Shown here one piece after another: positions 1 through 9,942 of a DNA stretch of 64,000 bases. This DNA comes from Rhizobium sp. CG5 (GTDB taxonomy: Bacteria; Pseudomonadota; Alphaproteobacteria; Rhizobiales; Rhizobiaceae). The translations under genes were made by a program, and so were the position numbers. Below the pieces are notes generated by a model that saw only the letters and a list, made by a program, of their open reading frames with translations, was not told where the DNA came from and ran no database searches. Location of the stretch: positions 372,001 to 436,000 of the forward strand of contig NZ_JABAEF010000002.1 in assembly GCF_023701945.1 (NCBI RefSeq), written 5' to 3'. How positions within the stretch are numbered: the stretch's first letter is position 1; the number at the start of each line of letters is the position of its first letter.

Positions 1-2
1 CG

Positions 3-1130
3 GAGGCAGCACCCAATGCGGCCAACGGCATCATCAAGCTGTACCGGGCCTACCGCGAACAGGCCGCCCGGCTCTCCGATCTTGCCGAACTGCTGGCCCG
101 CGAGGGCCATGAGACCTCGCTGTCGGGCACCCGCCTGCCGATCGACGAGGTGCGCGAGAAGCTGGAGCGCCGGCCGAATTTTTACGCACGGATCGAGGAT
201 GCGGCGGAAGCCTTTCACGCCGGCTTGGGACTGTCGGCCGGCGACGATCTGGCGGTGGCGCTGAAATCCTGGCTGCGCAGCCAGCACGGCATCGTCGTGC
301 GCGCCCTGCCGATCCATGCCATGCCCCATCTGCGGCGGCGTTACGACCGCCACTCGATGCGGCTGTTCCTGTCCGAGCGGCTGACGCAATTCGATCAGTT
401 GCGGGAAGTGGCCATGGAGGCGAGCCTTCTGGCGCTCGCCGATGAGATCCTCGCCGAGCTGGAGGCGCTTGGCCTTTCCACCGGCGAGGCCAAGCGCCTT
501 GGCCGTTTCGAGCTGGCGCGGTATGCCGCCCATGCGCTGATGATGCCCTACGGCGCCTATCTCGCCGCCGCCCAGCGGGCGCGCTACGACATCGACATCC
601 TGCGCTCGCGCTTCAACGTCTCCTATGAGCAGGCCGCCAACCGGCTGACCATGCTGCAGCGGCCGGGCGCGCAAGGGGTTCCCTTCTTCATGCTGGAGAT
701 CGACCATGCCGGCAACCGCTTCCGCAAGGCGGGCGCGCAAGGGTTTCCGCAGGCGAGATTCGGCGGAGGCTGTCCCAAGCTCAATGTTCACGCCGCCTTT
801 TCCCAGGCCGGCCAGGTGCTGGTCGATAGCGTCGAGATGCCGGATGGGGCGGGTTTCTTGACGGTGTCGCGCACGCTGGATGGTCCGCAGGCCGGCTTCA
901 ACGAGCGGGTACGGCGCACGGCCCTGTTGATCGGTTGCGATATCGGTTTTCGCGATGAGGTTGTCTATGGCCAGGCGGTGACCGCTGCCGGCCTGCCGCC
1001 CGTCGGCATCGGCACGATCTGTCGGCTGTGCGAGCGGCAGGGCTGCCTGGCGCGGGCCGAGCCGCCGGTGACGCGTCCGCTGGGGCTCGACGAAATGGTC
1101 ACGGGGCTTTCCGCCTTCGATTTCCAGTAA
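3..1130 (+). CDS. ScfR-type short-chain fatty acyl transcriptional regulator (3' part)
   Basis: The reading frame is open from the window edge, so the N-terminus (where an XRE helix-turn-helix would lie) is missing and 375 codons are visible. The middle resembles the ImmA/IrrE-like region of XRE regulators, but the usual HExxH is absent: around GRFELARYAAHALMMPYGAY the metal-binding histidine pair is not kept. The C-terminal third has the cysteine pattern GTICRLCERQGC typical of the short-chain fatty acyl regulator domain (DUF2083/PF09856). Family members such as RamB control acetate or propionate metabolism. Here it is followed by the separately promoted putrescine transporter operon, so its target is not indicated by context. 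Confidence 0.75.
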   Translation, partial: EAAPNAANGIIKLYRAYREQAARLSDLAELLAREGHETSLSGTRLPIDEVREKLERRPNFYARIEDAAEAFHAGLGLSAGDDLAVALKSWLRSQHGIVVRALPIHAMPHLRRRYDRHSMRLFLSERLTQFDQLREVAMEASLLALADEILAELEALGLSTGEAKRLGRFELARYAAHALMMPYGAYLAAAQRARYDIDILRSRFNVSYEQAANRLTMLQRPGAQGVPFFMLEIDHAGNRFRKAGAQGFPQARFGGGCPKLNVHAAFSQAGQVLVDSVEMPDGAGFLTVSRTLDGPQAGFNERVRRTALLIGCDIGFRDEVVYGQAVTAAGLPPVGIGTICRLCERQGCLARAEPPVTRPLGLDEMVTGLSAFDFQ

Positions 1131-1177
1131 GGCTCCTGCATCGTGCCGACCCTGTCGGAACAGACGGTATTTTCTCC

Positions 1178-1206
1178 TTGTCGCGCCCGCGTTTCCTTTC
1201 TAGTCT
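1178..1206 (+). promoter_or_regulatory. Candidate sigma-70 promoter of potF
   Basis: A -35-like TTGTCG (1178-1183) and a -10-like TAGTCT (1201-1206) are separated by 17 bp, 65 bp upstream of the potF start codon. The match to consensus is moderate; this is an inference from spacing and position. Confidence 0.35.
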
Positions 1207-1270
1207 GAGAAAAAACAAAGGGAATAGTGAGCGGGCGCCAACGTCTTTCACCTTAAGAACAGGAGATAAT

Positions 1271-2365
1271 ATGAAGTCCGATATGATCCGTTTGACCTCT
1301 GTCGCGTTGGCGGCAATTTTCATGGCATCGGCCGCCAAGGCCGATGGCGTCGTCAACGTCTACAACTGGTCCGACTATATCGACGAGTCGATCCTGGAGG
1401 ATTTCACCAAGGAAACCGGCATCAAGGTCGTCTACGACGTCTTCGACAGCAACGAATTGCTGGAAACCAAGCTGCTGGCCGGCGGCTCGGGCTATGATGT
1501 CGTGGTGCCGACCGGTCCGTTCCTGGCGCGCCAGATCCAGGCCGGCGTGTTCCAGAAGCTCGACAAATCGAAGCTGCCGAACCTTTCCAACATGTGGCCG
1601 GATATCATGACCCGGCTGGCGAAATACGATCCGGGCAATGAATATGCCGTCAACTACATGTGGGGCACCACCGGCATCGGCTATAACGTCGCCAAGGTGA
1701 AGGCCGCTCTCGGCGATATGCCGATCGACAGCTGGGATGTGCTGTTCAAGCCGGAAAACGCCGAAAAGCTCAAAGGTTGCGGCGTCAACATTCTGGACGC
1801 CTCCGACGAAACCTTTGCCATCGCCATGAACTATATCGGCAAGGATCCCGACAGCAAGGCGACGGCCGATCTGGAAGCCGGCGGCGAGGTTTATTCCAAG
1901 ATCCGCCCGTCCGTGAAGACCTTCAATTCCTCGTCCTATATCGATGATCTGGCCAATGGGGATACCTGCATCACGCTCGGCTGGTCCGGCGATATCCTGC
2001 AGGCCAAGGCCCGTGCCGAGGAAGCCAAGAACGGCGTCGAGATCAATTACGTGATCCCGAAGGAAGGCACCTATATGTGGTTCGACAACCTGGCCATCCC
2101 GGCGGATGCCAAGAATGTCACAGAGGCCCATGCCTTCATCAACTATCTGATGAAGCCGGAGGTGATCGCCAAGGCCTCGAACTATGTTCAGTATGCCAAT
2201 GGCAACCTGGCATCCCAGCCGCTGCTCGACAAGGAAGTCTTCGAAAACCCGTCGGTCTATCCAACCGAGGAAACGGTCAAGAAGCTCTTCACCATCTCGC
2301 CCTATGGCCCGAAAGAACAGCGTGTTCTGAACCGGGTCTGGACGCAGATCAAAACCGGCAGCTGA
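1271..2365 (+). CDS. potF: Putrescine ABC transporter, periplasmic binding protein PotF
   Basis: The 364-residue protein starts at the ATG preceded by AGGAGA. It has a signal peptide (hydrophobic residues about 6-20, cleavage near AAKADG) and the PotD/PotF-type start of the mature protein, VVNVYNWSDYI. Length and sequence fit the spermidine/putrescine-binding PF13416-type family, which captures polyamines in the periplasm and delivers them to PotGHI. It is the first gene of potFGHI. A strong hairpin with a T-tract just after the stop codon probably reduces transcription into the downstream genes, which is usual where the binding protein is needed in excess. The putrescine rather than spermidine specificity is inferred from the four-gene order and from family resemblance. 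Confidence 0.9.
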   Translation: MKSDMIRLTSVALAAIFMASAAKADGVVNVYNWSDYIDESILEDFTKETGIKVVYDVFDSNELLETKLLAGGSGYDVVVPTGPFLARQIQAGVFQKLDKSKLPNLSNMWPDIMTRLAKYDPGNEYAVNYMWGTTGIGYNVAKVKAALGDMPIDSWDVLFKPENAEKLKGCGVNILDASDETFAIAMNYIGKDPDSKATADLEAGGEVYSKIRPSVKTFNSSSYIDDLANGDTCITLGWSGDILQAKARAEEAKNGVEINYVIPKEGTYMWFDNLAIPADAKNVTEAHAFINYLMKPEVIAKASNYVQYANGNLASQPLLDKEVFENPSVYPTEETVKKLFTISPYGPKEQRVLNRVWTQIKTGS

Positions 2366-2379
2366 TCGGGGACAACAAG

Positions 2380-2409
2380 CGGGGCACGGGTTGCCCCGTT
2401 TTCTTTTTC
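2380..2409 (+). terminator. Intercistronic terminator/attenuator after potF
   Basis: The hairpin CGGGGCA-CGGGT-TGCCCCG (2380-2398) is followed by TTTTCTTTTT. It lies 15 bp after the potF stop and 78 bp before potG, so it is more likely a partial attenuator that raises PotF over PotGHI than an operon end. Confidence 0.7.
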
Positions 2410-2486
2410 GGGCGCGCTCCATCGGGGGAGGGGTTGCGTGTCTGGCACGCATGACAATCATAAATCGGGGATAAGGGTGTTGCGGC

Positions 2487-3641
2487 ATGGCGAAGTCTTT
2501 GGGGCCGGTAAAGCGTAAATTCAGTCCGTGGACAGATCCGGCCGCCGTGCCGTTCATACGGTTTGAAAATGTCACCAAGCGTTTCGGCAATTTCACCGCC
2601 GTCGCCAATCTCACTCTGGATATTTACGAGCGAGAGTTCTTCTCGCTGCTGGGGCCGTCCGGCTGCGGCAAGACCACGCTGATGCGCATGCTGGCCGGCT
2701 TCGAGGATCCGACCGAAGGCCGTATCCTGCTGCAGGGCAAGGACATCTCCGGCGTACCGCCCTACAAGCGGCCGACCAACATGATGTTCCAGTCCTATGC
2801 GCTCTTTCCCCATATGACGGTCGCCAAGAACATCGCTTTCGGCCTTGAGCAGGACAATCTGCAGCGCGCCGAGATCGACGCCCGCGTCGAGGAAATGCTG
2901 AAGCTCGTCAAGCTCGAGGAATTCGCCAAACGCAAGCCCAACCAGCTGTCGGGCGGCCAGCGCCAGCGCGTTGCGCTCGCCCGGTCCCTGGCCAAGAAGC
3001 CGAAGGTCCTGCTGCTCGACGAACCGCTCGGCGCGCTCGACCGCAAGCTGCGCGAGGAAACCCAGTTCGAGCTGATGGACATCCAGACCAAGCTCGGCCT
3101 CACCTTCCTGATCGTCACCCATGACCAGGAAGAAGCCATGACCGTCTCCGACCGCATCGCGGTGATGGACAAGGGCGAGATCGTCCAGGTGGCGACGCCG
3201 GCCGAGATCTACGAGGCGCCGAACTGCCGTTACGTCGCGGATTTCATCGGCGACATCAATATTGTCGAGGGGCGCTTCGAGGCCGAGACGCAAGGGGGCC
3301 ATCAGGGCATTGCCCTGGTCACCTGCGGCGGCTTCAAGGTCGCCGTCGATCAGGTCTGCGATGTCCCGGCCGGCACCGATGTCGCCTTCGCCATCCGGCC
3401 CGAAAAGGTGCATATCTCCACCGAAGCGCCGGCCGATACCAGCGTCAATGCCCTCTATGGCGAAGTCTGGGATATCGGCTATCTCGGCGACTTCTCGGTC
3501 TTCATCGTCAAGCTGGACGATGGCCGGATGTTCCGCGCCGCGCAGGCCAACATCTCGCGTCTCGTCGACCGGCCGATCACCTTCGGCGACATGGTCTGGC
3601 TCACCTGGCCGGCCGATGCCGGCCTTGTCCTGACACGTTGA
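2487..3641 (+). CDS. potG: Putrescine ABC transporter ATP-binding protein PotG
   Basis: The 384-residue cytoplasmic ATPase has Walker A GPSGCGKT (about residues 56-63), the signature LSGGQRQRVALARS (about 155) and Walker B VLLLDEP (about 175) followed by the D-loop and the H-loop VTHDQEEA. The C-terminal about 110 residues form the TOBE/OB-fold regulatory extension usual in the PotA/PotG/MalK group. It energises the PotH-PotI channel. The gene lies 121 bp after potF, beyond the attenuator hairpin, and 12 bp before potH. Confidence 0.9.
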   Translation: MAKSLGPVKRKFSPWTDPAAVPFIRFENVTKRFGNFTAVANLTLDIYEREFFSLLGPSGCGKTTLMRMLAGFEDPTEGRILLQGKDISGVPPYKRPTNMMFQSYALFPHMTVAKNIAFGLEQDNLQRAEIDARVEEMLKLVKLEEFAKRKPNQLSGGQRQRVALARSLAKKPKVLLLDEPLGALDRKLREETQFELMDIQTKLGLTFLIVTHDQEEAMTVSDRIAVMDKGEIVQVATPAEIYEAPNCRYVADFIGDINIVEGRFEAETQGGHQGIALVTCGGFKVAVDQVCDVPAGTDVAFAIRPEKVHISTEAPADTSVNALYGEVWDIGYLGDFSVFIVKLDDGRMFRAAQANISRLVDRPITFGDMVWLTWPADAGLVLTR

Positions 3642-3653
3642 GGGGAGGGTATC

Positions 3654-4559
3654 ATGGCTGAAACCGCAACTCTGCCCTCCGCCAGCCGGGCCCGCTGGCT
3701 TGTCGTCATCATTCCCTATGTGTGGATGGTGCTGTTTTTCCTCGCGCCCTTCTTCATCATCGTCAAGATCTCGCTGTCCGACACCGCCATCGCCATGCCG
3801 CCTTACACGCCGGTGCTGCAGGGACTGTCGGCGATCGGCGCGTTTTTCAGCGAGTTGGACTTCGAGAACTATGTCTTCCTGACCGAAGATCCGCTCTACA
3901 TGAATGCCTATATCTCGTCGCTGCGCATCGCCTCGATTTCGACGCTGCTGCTGCTTTTGATCGGCTATCCCATTGCGCTGGCCATGGCACGCGCCTCGGT
4001 CACCATCCGCCCGACCCTTCTGATGCTGGTCATCCTGCCCTTCTGGACCTCGTTCCTGATCCGCGTCTATGCCTGGATCGGCATCCTGAAGCCGGAAGGC
4101 CTGCTGACGCTCGCCTTGCAGACACTCGGCCTTTACGGGCCGGATCAGCAGGTGCAGATCTTCCGCACCGAGACCGCGGTTTTCATCGGCATCGTCTATT
4201 CCTATCTGCCCTTCATGGTGCTGCCACTCTATTCGGCCCTCGAAAAGCTCGACGGCAGCCTGCTGGAGGCAGCCAGCGATCTCGGCTGCCCGCCGTGGAA
4301 GGCCTTCTGGAGGGTCACTTTCCCCTTGTCGCTGCCCGGCGTCATTGCCGGCGCGATGATCTGCTTCATCCCGATCACCGGCGAATTTGTCATTCCCGAT
4401 TTGTTGGGCGGCGCGGAAACCCTGATGATCGGCAAGACGCTGTGGACCGAGTTCTTCGGCAATCGCGACTGGCCGCTGGCCTCGGCCGTGGCCGTCCTGC
4501 TGCTGCTGATGCTCGTCGTGCCGATTGCCATCTTCCAGAACCAGCAGCAGAAAGTGTGA
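3654..4559 (+). CDS. potH: Putrescine ABC transporter permease PotH
   Basis: The 301-residue inner-membrane permease has about six hydrophobic segments. The cytoplasmic EAA loop, which contacts the ATPase, is visible around LLEAASDLGCPPWKAFWRVTF. It belongs to the type I ABC importer permease family (binding-protein-dependent transport inner membrane component). It starts 12 bp after potG and ends 9 bp before potI, so the three are almost certainly co-transcribed and translationally close. Confidence 0.9.
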   Translation: MAETATLPSASRARWLVVIIPYVWMVLFFLAPFFIIVKISLSDTAIAMPPYTPVLQGLSAIGAFFSELDFENYVFLTEDPLYMNAYISSLRIASISTLLLLLIGYPIALAMARASVTIRPTLLMLVILPFWTSFLIRVYAWIGILKPEGLLTLALQTLGLYGPDQQVQIFRTETAVFIGIVYSYLPFMVLPLYSALEKLDGSLLEAASDLGCPPWKAFWRVTFPLSLPGVIAGAMICFIPITGEFVIPDLLGGAETLMIGKTLWTEFFGNRDWPLASAVAVLLLLMLVVPIAIFQNQQQKV

Positions 4560-4568
4560 GGGCGCGCC

Positions 4569-5384
4569 ATGAAACCCGGCAAATTCGACGCGACCGTTCT
4601 CACCCTCGGCTTCGCATTCCTCTACATCCCGATCATCATCCTGGTGATCTATTCGTTCAATGACTCCAAGCTGGTCACCGTCTGGGGCGGCTTCTCGCTG
4701 AAATGGTACAGCCAGATGTGGTCGAACGACGGCCTGATGAATGCCGGCTGGGTGACCCTGCGGGTCGGCCTGCTCAGTGCCTCGCTTGGCACGGTGCTCG
4801 GCACGCTGACAGCACTTGCCCTGGTGCGCTTCAACAAGTTTCCGGGACGATTGCTGTTTTCCGGCATGGTCTATGCGCCGCTGGTCATGCCGGAAGTCAT
4901 CACCGGTCTGTCACTGCTGCTGCTCTTCGTGGCGATCGGGCTAGATCGCAGCCTGCTGACGGTGACCATCGCCCATACGACGTTCACCATGTGCTATGTG
5001 GCAATCGTCGTGCAGTCGCGGCTTTTGACCTTCGACCGCAGCCTGGAAGAGGCGGCCCTTGATCTCGGCTGCCCGCCGGTCAAGACCTTCTTCAAGATCA
5101 CCCTGCCGCTGATCCTGCCGGCCGTCATCTCCGGCTGGATGCTGGCCTTCACCCTGTCGCTCGACGATCTGGTCATTGCCAGCTTCACCACGGGCCCCGG
5201 CGCCACCACCCTGCCGATCAAGATCTACAGCCAGGTGCGGCTTGGGGTGACGCCGGAGATCAACGCGGTCTGCTCGATCCTCATCGCCATCGTCACGGTC
5301 GGCGTGATCATTGCCTCGATCACCACCAAGCGGCACGAATTGCAGCGCCAGCGCGACGAGCACTTTGCCGCTGCCGCTCCTTGA
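4569..5384 (+). CDS. potI: Putrescine ABC transporter permease PotI
   Basis: The 271-residue partner permease has about six membrane segments and an EAA loop at LEEAALDLGCPPVKTFFKI, very similar to the one in PotH. PotH and PotI form the heterodimeric channel for putrescine. It is the last gene of the operon; the next gene, 7 bp downstream, is on the opposite strand and converges on it. Confidence 0.9.
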   Translation: MKPGKFDATVLTLGFAFLYIPIIILVIYSFNDSKLVTVWGGFSLKWYSQMWSNDGLMNAGWVTLRVGLLSASLGTVLGTLTALALVRFNKFPGRLLFSGMVYAPLVMPEVITGLSLLLLFVAIGLDRSLLTVTIAHTTFTMCYVAIVVQSRLLTFDRSLEEAALDLGCPPVKTFFKITLPLILPAVISGWMLAFTLSLDDLVIASFTTGPGATTLPIKIYSQVRLGVTPEINAVCSILIAIVTVGVIIASITTKRHELQRQRDEHFAAAAP

Positions 5385-5391
5385 GGTCGGC

Positions 5392-5637
5392 TCAAAGATC
5401 CCGCGGCGGCGACAGGATATAGGTGAGCAGCCATATAGGCACGACCACCAGCGCACCGAGCACCACCCGCGGCAGCGACCAGTCGACGGCGCGCTGCAGG
5501 CCGGCCCAGAAGTCTGCCTGGGTCGCGCCGAAGAAGGCGAGGATATTGTCGGCGGTGAACCCGAAAAAGGTGAGGGCGGCTCCCGCCAGCAGGGACGCCA
5601 GGACGATCTTGAAAACGGCCGTGAATATCCGAAACAT
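5392..5637 (-). CDS. Small membrane protein, DUF6460-like
   Basis: The 81-residue protein has two or three hydrophobic stretches (about residues 4-25 and 55-75) and ends in a charged PPRDL tail. It resembles the short DUF6460 membrane proteins of Rhizobiales; no function is known to me. It converges with potI (7 bp gap) and lies just downstream of the AsmA-like gene on the same strand (64 bp gap), so it could be co-transcribed with that gene. Confidence 0.6.
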   Translation of the reverse strand: MFRIFTAVFKIVLASLLAGAALTFFGFTADNILAFFGATQADFWAGLQRAVDWSLPRVVLGALVVVPIWLLTYILSPPRDL

Positions 5638-5701
5638 CGCCCGCCTCCCCTCGGTTGATTCGTCCCTTAATATATCAAATCACTGATGGAGAGACCCGGA
5701 A

Positions 5702-7585
5702 TTACTGGCCACTCGCCGCAGGCAGGGTGATCGGCGAAATCACCGGGTCCGGCCACGATCCGCCGACGAAGAAACGCAGCGGCGGCGGTGCCGGAAACCC
5801 CGCAACAGGCTCGGCCGCAAGCTCGGCTGAAAGCGCCAAGCCGTTGGAGCTGAAGGGGATGACGCCGGTCATACCAAGCGTCTCGGCCGTGTTGCTGAGT
5901 TGTGCCTTGTCGATCTCCGCAGATCCGTCGGAAAACCGGGCGGAAAGCTCCAGCCGGTCGAAGGGAATTTGACCATCTGCGGCTTCGCTGAGCCGGAAAA
6001 ACGACCTTTGCCCTGCCAAAAGACGGATTTTTTCGGTATCGGCACCGTTCAGGGTTCCGGGGCCGGCCGTGAAACTGAGGCGACCCTTGATGTCCTCAGG
6101 GCCGGTTTCCCAGATGGGCCGCTCGGTCCGAAGCTCGAGGTCCAAAGAACCGGGACCTTGCGGCAAGGGCCCTTCCAGGGCAAGCCGTTGGCCTAGGTCG
6201 CCAAGATTGGCGTCCGTTATCGAGAGTTCCAGATGGGCGCCATTGTCAAAACCGCTGCTGGTGCCTTCCAGGTGACCGGTCAGCCGCCCTTCCTCGAACA
6301 GGCTGTCGGCGATGTCGAAGGTCATCGAGTTTCCCGTCGCCAGGATACTGGCTGCCATACCCTCAAGCATGAAGGGCGCAAGTCTCGCCTGATCGGCCGA
6401 AAGGGTCAGGTCCAGTTCCAGCCAGTCCAGCAAACCGGACCTCTTGACCGCGTCCCGGTTGGACAAATCAGGCAGGTCGAGCGAGAAGGCGCCGAGCAGC
6501 CCGCGGATATCCAGTGTCTCCAGCGCCAGGGTCCCGCTGACCTTGGGCTTGGCCGATTGCGACGGGGACAGCACCATGATGCCGGAGGCGCGTGTATCAT
6601 TGGCCTGGAATTCCAGGTCTTCAAGGCGCAGGTTGTCGCCGCTTGTCGTCAGGCGGGATGTCACCGACGCCGTTTTCAGCACTTCCGTGCCCGGCAATGT
6701 CACGCCAAGCCAGGTGAGCAGCGCCGGCATGTCGGGTGTCGAGGCATTGATCGCCCCGGTGAGGAAATAGCTGGGCTGCAGGCTGGCTATTCCGTCGAAG
6801 CTGGCATTGAGAGCCAGTGAGTGAAAGTCAAATTGCCCCTGGCCGTTCCGACCGCCCAGCAACAGCAGCGGCTGGGTCGAGGAAAAATCGATCCGTGCAT
6901 CCCGGCCGGCAAGGCGCAGATCCGCCGATCCTTTCAACGCGCCGGACAGGCGCGGCCAGCCGACCCGGGCTGAAATTCCGTCAACCGTGAAGTTGCGGCC
7001 GGTCGCGTGGTCGCGCAGTTCCACCACGCCGTCCTCGATCATCACCAATCCGATGCCGGTATCGAGGGTCGCGTCGAGCAACTGTCTGTCGTCGCCAAGC
7101 GGTTGCGCATCCCGCACGGCAGCGCTTAAAAGGCCTTCGCTTGCCCAGTCGATATGCCCCTTCGCATTGCGATCGATGAACACCCGTGGCCGGATCAAAT
7201 GGAAATCGCTGAAGACCGGCCGGCCCTTGATCGCATCGATAATGCCGAATCCGGCCGACAGCAGATCGATCCGGCCGAGCACCACGGCGCCGTCCGGCGT
7301 CGATTTGGCGACCGTCACGAAGGGCAGCGAAATCCTCGGCTCCGGCCAGAATTGCAGTTGCGGTGTGCCGGCGATCGTCACGTCATGACCGGTCCACTGC
7401 GCCACCGCGTCTTCCATCGCGCTGCGCACCAGACTGCTGGAGATCAGATAGGGGGCCGCCGCCCGCGAAGCGACGAAGATCGACAGGGCGACCAGCACCA
7501 CTATGCCGACGCCGCGCAAGATGCAACCCATCAGGCGGTTGCGGCGCGGATCGGGCCGCAGAAGCTTTTTCCACATGGCGCTCAC
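5702..7585 (-). CDS. AsmA family protein
   Basis: A protein of about 627 residues with one N-terminal membrane anchor (about residues 20-42, after a basic stretch) and a long periplasmic beta-rich region. The N-terminal pattern, with a segment like [22 protein letters not shown], is typical of AsmA proteins, which relate to bridge-like lipid-transfer proteins and affect outer-membrane homeostasis. The start is uncertain: the GTG at 7585 gives 627 residues, while the ATG at 7576 gives [10 protein letters not shown]. It is divergent from the acetoacetyl-CoA synthetase gene, with 162 bp between them. Confidence 0.8.
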   Translation of the reverse strand: MSAMWKKLLRPDPRRNRLMGCILRGVGIVVLVALSIFVASRAAAPYLISSSLVRSAMEDAVAQWTGHDVTIAGTPQLQFWPEPRISLPFVTVAKSTPDGAVVLGRIDLLSAGFGIIDAIKGRPVFSDFHLIRPRVFIDRNAKGHIDWASEGLLSAAVRDAQPLGDDRQLLDATLDTGIGLVMIEDGVVELRDHATGRNFTVDGISARVGWPRLSGALKGSADLRLAGRDARIDFSSTQPLLLLGGRNGQGQFDFHSLALNASFDGIASLQPSYFLTGAINASTPDMPALLTWLGVTLPGTEVLKTASVTSRLTTSGDNLRLEDLEFQANDTRASGIMVLSPSQSAKPKVSGTLALETLDIRGLLGAFSLDLPDLSNRDAVKRSGLLDWLELDLTLSADQARLAPFMLEGMAASILATGNSMTFDIADSLFEEGRLTGHLEGTSSGFDNGAHLELSITDANLGDLGQRLALEGPLPQGPGSLDLELRTERPIWETGPEDIKGRLSFTAGPGTLNGADTEKIRLLAGQRSFFRLSEAADGQIPFDRLELSARFSDGSAEIDKAQLSNTAETLGMTGVIPFSSNGLALSAELAAEPVAGFPAPPPLRFFVGGSWPDPVISPITLPAASGQ

Positions 7586-7747
7586 GGTTCGTCTTCAACC
7601 TGCATGCCGGATCGGATCGTCCGGCCTCTGTTCCGGTCGGATATAGGAAATGGGCCCGGCTTGCAAATCTGTGTGACAGGGGTTCCGGCCGGACTTTATA
7701 TTGCGTTGCGAAGTGCTATACAGGCCGGGGAAAAAGTGGAGGAAGGA

Positions 7748-9700
7748 ATGACGAACGAATTGCCGCTCTGGGTGCCGTCGGAGGCGTATCGCAACGCGAC
7801 GCCGATGCATGATTTCATGACGGTCTGCAGCGCCCGTGCCGGAAAAGACTTCGCCGACTACGATGCGTTCCACGCCTGGTCGGTCGAGGATCGCCCGGCA
7901 TTCTGGTCCGCCGTCTGGGATTATTGCGGGGTGCGCGGCGAGAAGGGCACCAAATTTCTCGAGAATGGCGATGACATGTTGGCGGCGCGGTTCTTTCCCG
8001 ATGCCCGGCTGAACTTTGCCGAAAACCTGCTGAAACACACTGGCCCCGGCGACGCCATGATCTTCCGCGGCGAGGACAAGGTGAGCGATCGCTGGTCCTG
8101 GGATCGCCTGTCGGCCATGGTCTCCCGCCTGCAGCAGGCCTATCGCGCACTTGGCATCGGGCAAGGCGACCGCATTGCCGCGATGATGCCGAACATGCCG
8201 GAAACGGTGGCGGCCATGCTGGCGGCCAGCGCCATCGGCGCCATCTGGTCCTCCTGCTCGCCCGATTTTGGCGACCAGGGCGTGCTCGACCGCTTCGGCC
8301 AGATCGGTCCGAAACTGTTCATCTGCTGCGACGGCTATTGGTACAACGGCAAGAAGCAGGAGGTGGCCGACAAGGTCCAGACTGTGGCCGTCAAGCTCGG
8401 CGTGCCGGTTCTGGTCATTCCCTATGCGGGAGACGCCGAAGCGCTGGCAAAGACCCTGCCGGACGGCAAGACGCTGGAAGCCTTCGTCGCGCCTTTCGCT
8501 GCGAAAGCCGTGGAGTATGTGCAGCTCCCCTTCTCCCATCCGCTTTACATTCTGTTTTCGTCGGGCACGACAGGCGTGCCGAAATGCATCGTCCATTCGG
8601 CCGGCGGCACGCTGCTGCAGCATCTGAAGGAGCAGCGCTTCCACTGCGGTCTGGTCGAGGGCGACAAGCTGTTTTACTTCACCACGTGCGGCTGGATGAT
8701 GTGGAACTGGCTGGTCTCGGGGCTTGCCAGCGGCGCCACGCTCTGCCTCTACGATGGCTCGCCCTTCTATCCCGACGGCAATGTGCTGTTCGACTATGCG
8801 GCCGACGAGAAATTCGCGGTGTTCGGCACATCGGCCAAATATATCGACGCGGTGCGCAAGGGCGGCCTGACGCCAAAGACCACCCACGACCTCTCAAGCC
8901 TGCGCCTGATGACCTCGACCGGTTCGCCGCTGTCGCCGGAGGGCTTTTCCTTCGTCTACCAGGGCATCAAATCGGACGTGCATCTCGCCTCGATTTCCGG
9001 CGGCACGGATATCGTCTCGTGCTTCGTGCTGGGCAATCCGCTGAAACCGGTCTGGCGCGGCGAGATCCAGGGGCCGGGCCTCGGCCTTGCCATGGATGTC
9101 TGGAACGATGAGGGCCAACCCGTGCGCGGCGAAAAGGGCGAGCTGGTCTGCACCAGTGCGTTTCCGTCCATGCCGGTGATGTTCTGGAACGATCCCGACG
9201 GCAAGAAATACCGCGCCGCCTATTTCGAGCGTTTCGACAATATCTGGTGCCACGGCGATTTTGCCGAATGGACCGTGCATGGCGGCCTGATCATCCATGG
9301 CCGCTCGGATGCGACGCTCAACCCCGGCGGCGTGCGCATCGGCACGGCGGAGATCTACAATCAGGTCGAGCAGATGGAAGAGGTGGCAGAAGCCCTGTGC
9401 ATCGGCCAGGATTTCGATGACGACGTTCGCGTCGTGCTGTTCGTGCGGCTGGCGGCGGGCGTCACTCTTACCGACGATCTGGTCAAGGCGATCAAGACGC
9501 GGATCCGCCTCGGCTGCACGCCGCGCCATGTGCCGGCCAAGGTGATCGCCGTTGCCGACATTCCGCGCACCAAGTCCGGCAAGATCGTCGAACTGGCGGT
9601 TCGCGACGTGGTGCACGGACGGCCGGTGAAAAACAAGGAGGCGCTCGCCAATCCGGAAGCGCTCGATCTGTTTGCTGATCTGGCCGAGCTCAAGAGCTGA
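7748..9700 (+). CDS. Acetoacetyl-CoA synthetase (acetoacetate-CoA ligase)
   Basis: The 650-residue AMP-forming enzyme starts at an ATG with GGAAGGA upstream. The adenylation motif [17 protein letters not shown], the acetoacetyl-CoA synthetase N-terminus ([17 protein letters not shown]) and the C-terminal catalytic lysine region [16 protein letters not shown] are all present. It activates acetoacetate with ATP and CoA and so returns the product of 3-hydroxybutyrate oxidation to central metabolism. In rhizobia this enzyme closes the polyhydroxybutyrate degradation cycle, together with BdhA, which is encoded at 55.7 kb in this window. Confidence 0.9.
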   Translation: MTNELPLWVPSEAYRNATPMHDFMTVCSARAGKDFADYDAFHAWSVEDRPAFWSAVWDYCGVRGEKGTKFLENGDDMLAARFFPDARLNFAENLLKHTGPGDAMIFRGEDKVSDRWSWDRLSAMVSRLQQAYRALGIGQGDRIAAMMPNMPETVAAMLAASAIGAIWSSCSPDFGDQGVLDRFGQIGPKLFICCDGYWYNGKKQEVADKVQTVAVKLGVPVLVIPYAGDAEALAKTLPDGKTLEAFVAPFAAKAVEYVQLPFSHPLYILFSSGTTGVPKCIVHSAGGTLLQHLKEQRFHCGLVEGDKLFYFTTCGWMMWNWLVSGLASGATLCLYDGSPFYPDGNVLFDYAADEKFAVFGTSAKYIDAVRKGGLTPKTTHDLSSLRLMTSTGSPLSPEGFSFVYQGIKSDVHLASISGGTDIVSCFVLGNPLKPVWRGEIQGPGLGLAMDVWNDEGQPVRGEKGELVCTSAFPSMPVMFWNDPDGKKYRAAYFERFDNIWCHGDFAEWTVHGGLIIHGRSDATLNPGGVRIGTAEIYNQVEQMEEVAEALCIGQDFDDDVRVVLFVRLAAGVTLTDDLVKAIKTRIRLGCTPRHVPAKVIAVADIPRTKSGKIVELAVRDVVHGRPVKNKEALANPEALDLFADLAELKS

Positions 9701-9759
9701 TCAGGCGGGGGGACTGGCGGCAAACCTTGCCACTGTTAGAAAGAAGGTCGGCTGGTAAC

Positions 9760-9920
9760 CAACTCTTAACTGGCATTTGGCAAGACTGTGCCAACTTGGA
9801 GTCATAGGATGAACCTATGGCATGGAGCCATATGGCTCCCGAACACATGAAGTTGGTCGGCTCGATCTCCAGTTGAACAGCATTCCACCTTCAGGGCAGC
9901 CTTGGCTGCCCTTTTTCTTT
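9760..9920 (+). ncRNA. Candidate structured small RNA with intrinsic terminator
   Basis: The 242-bp gap between two convergent genes contains successive perfect hairpins: TTGGCA-6 nt-TGCCAA (9777-9794), CATAGG-5 nt-CCTATG (9803-9819), GGAGCC-ATAT-GGCTCC (9824-9839) and finally AGGGCAGC-CTTG-GCTGCCCT followed by TTTTCTTT (9893-9920). The last is a textbook intrinsic terminator, which could simply end the acetoacetyl-CoA synthetase transcript. The additional hairpins suggest either a stable 3'UTR-derived RNA or an independent sRNA. I found no convincing promoter and do not recognise the family. Confidence 0.4.
9893..9920 (+). terminator. Intrinsic terminator downstream of acetoacetyl-CoA synthetase
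   Basis: An 8-bp GC-rich stem with a CTTG loop is followed by TTTTCTTT. It is the 3' end of the upstream transcript and of the candidate sRNA. Confidence 0.8.
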
Positions 9921-9942
9921 GATCGAATGCGAAGACGAGCGA

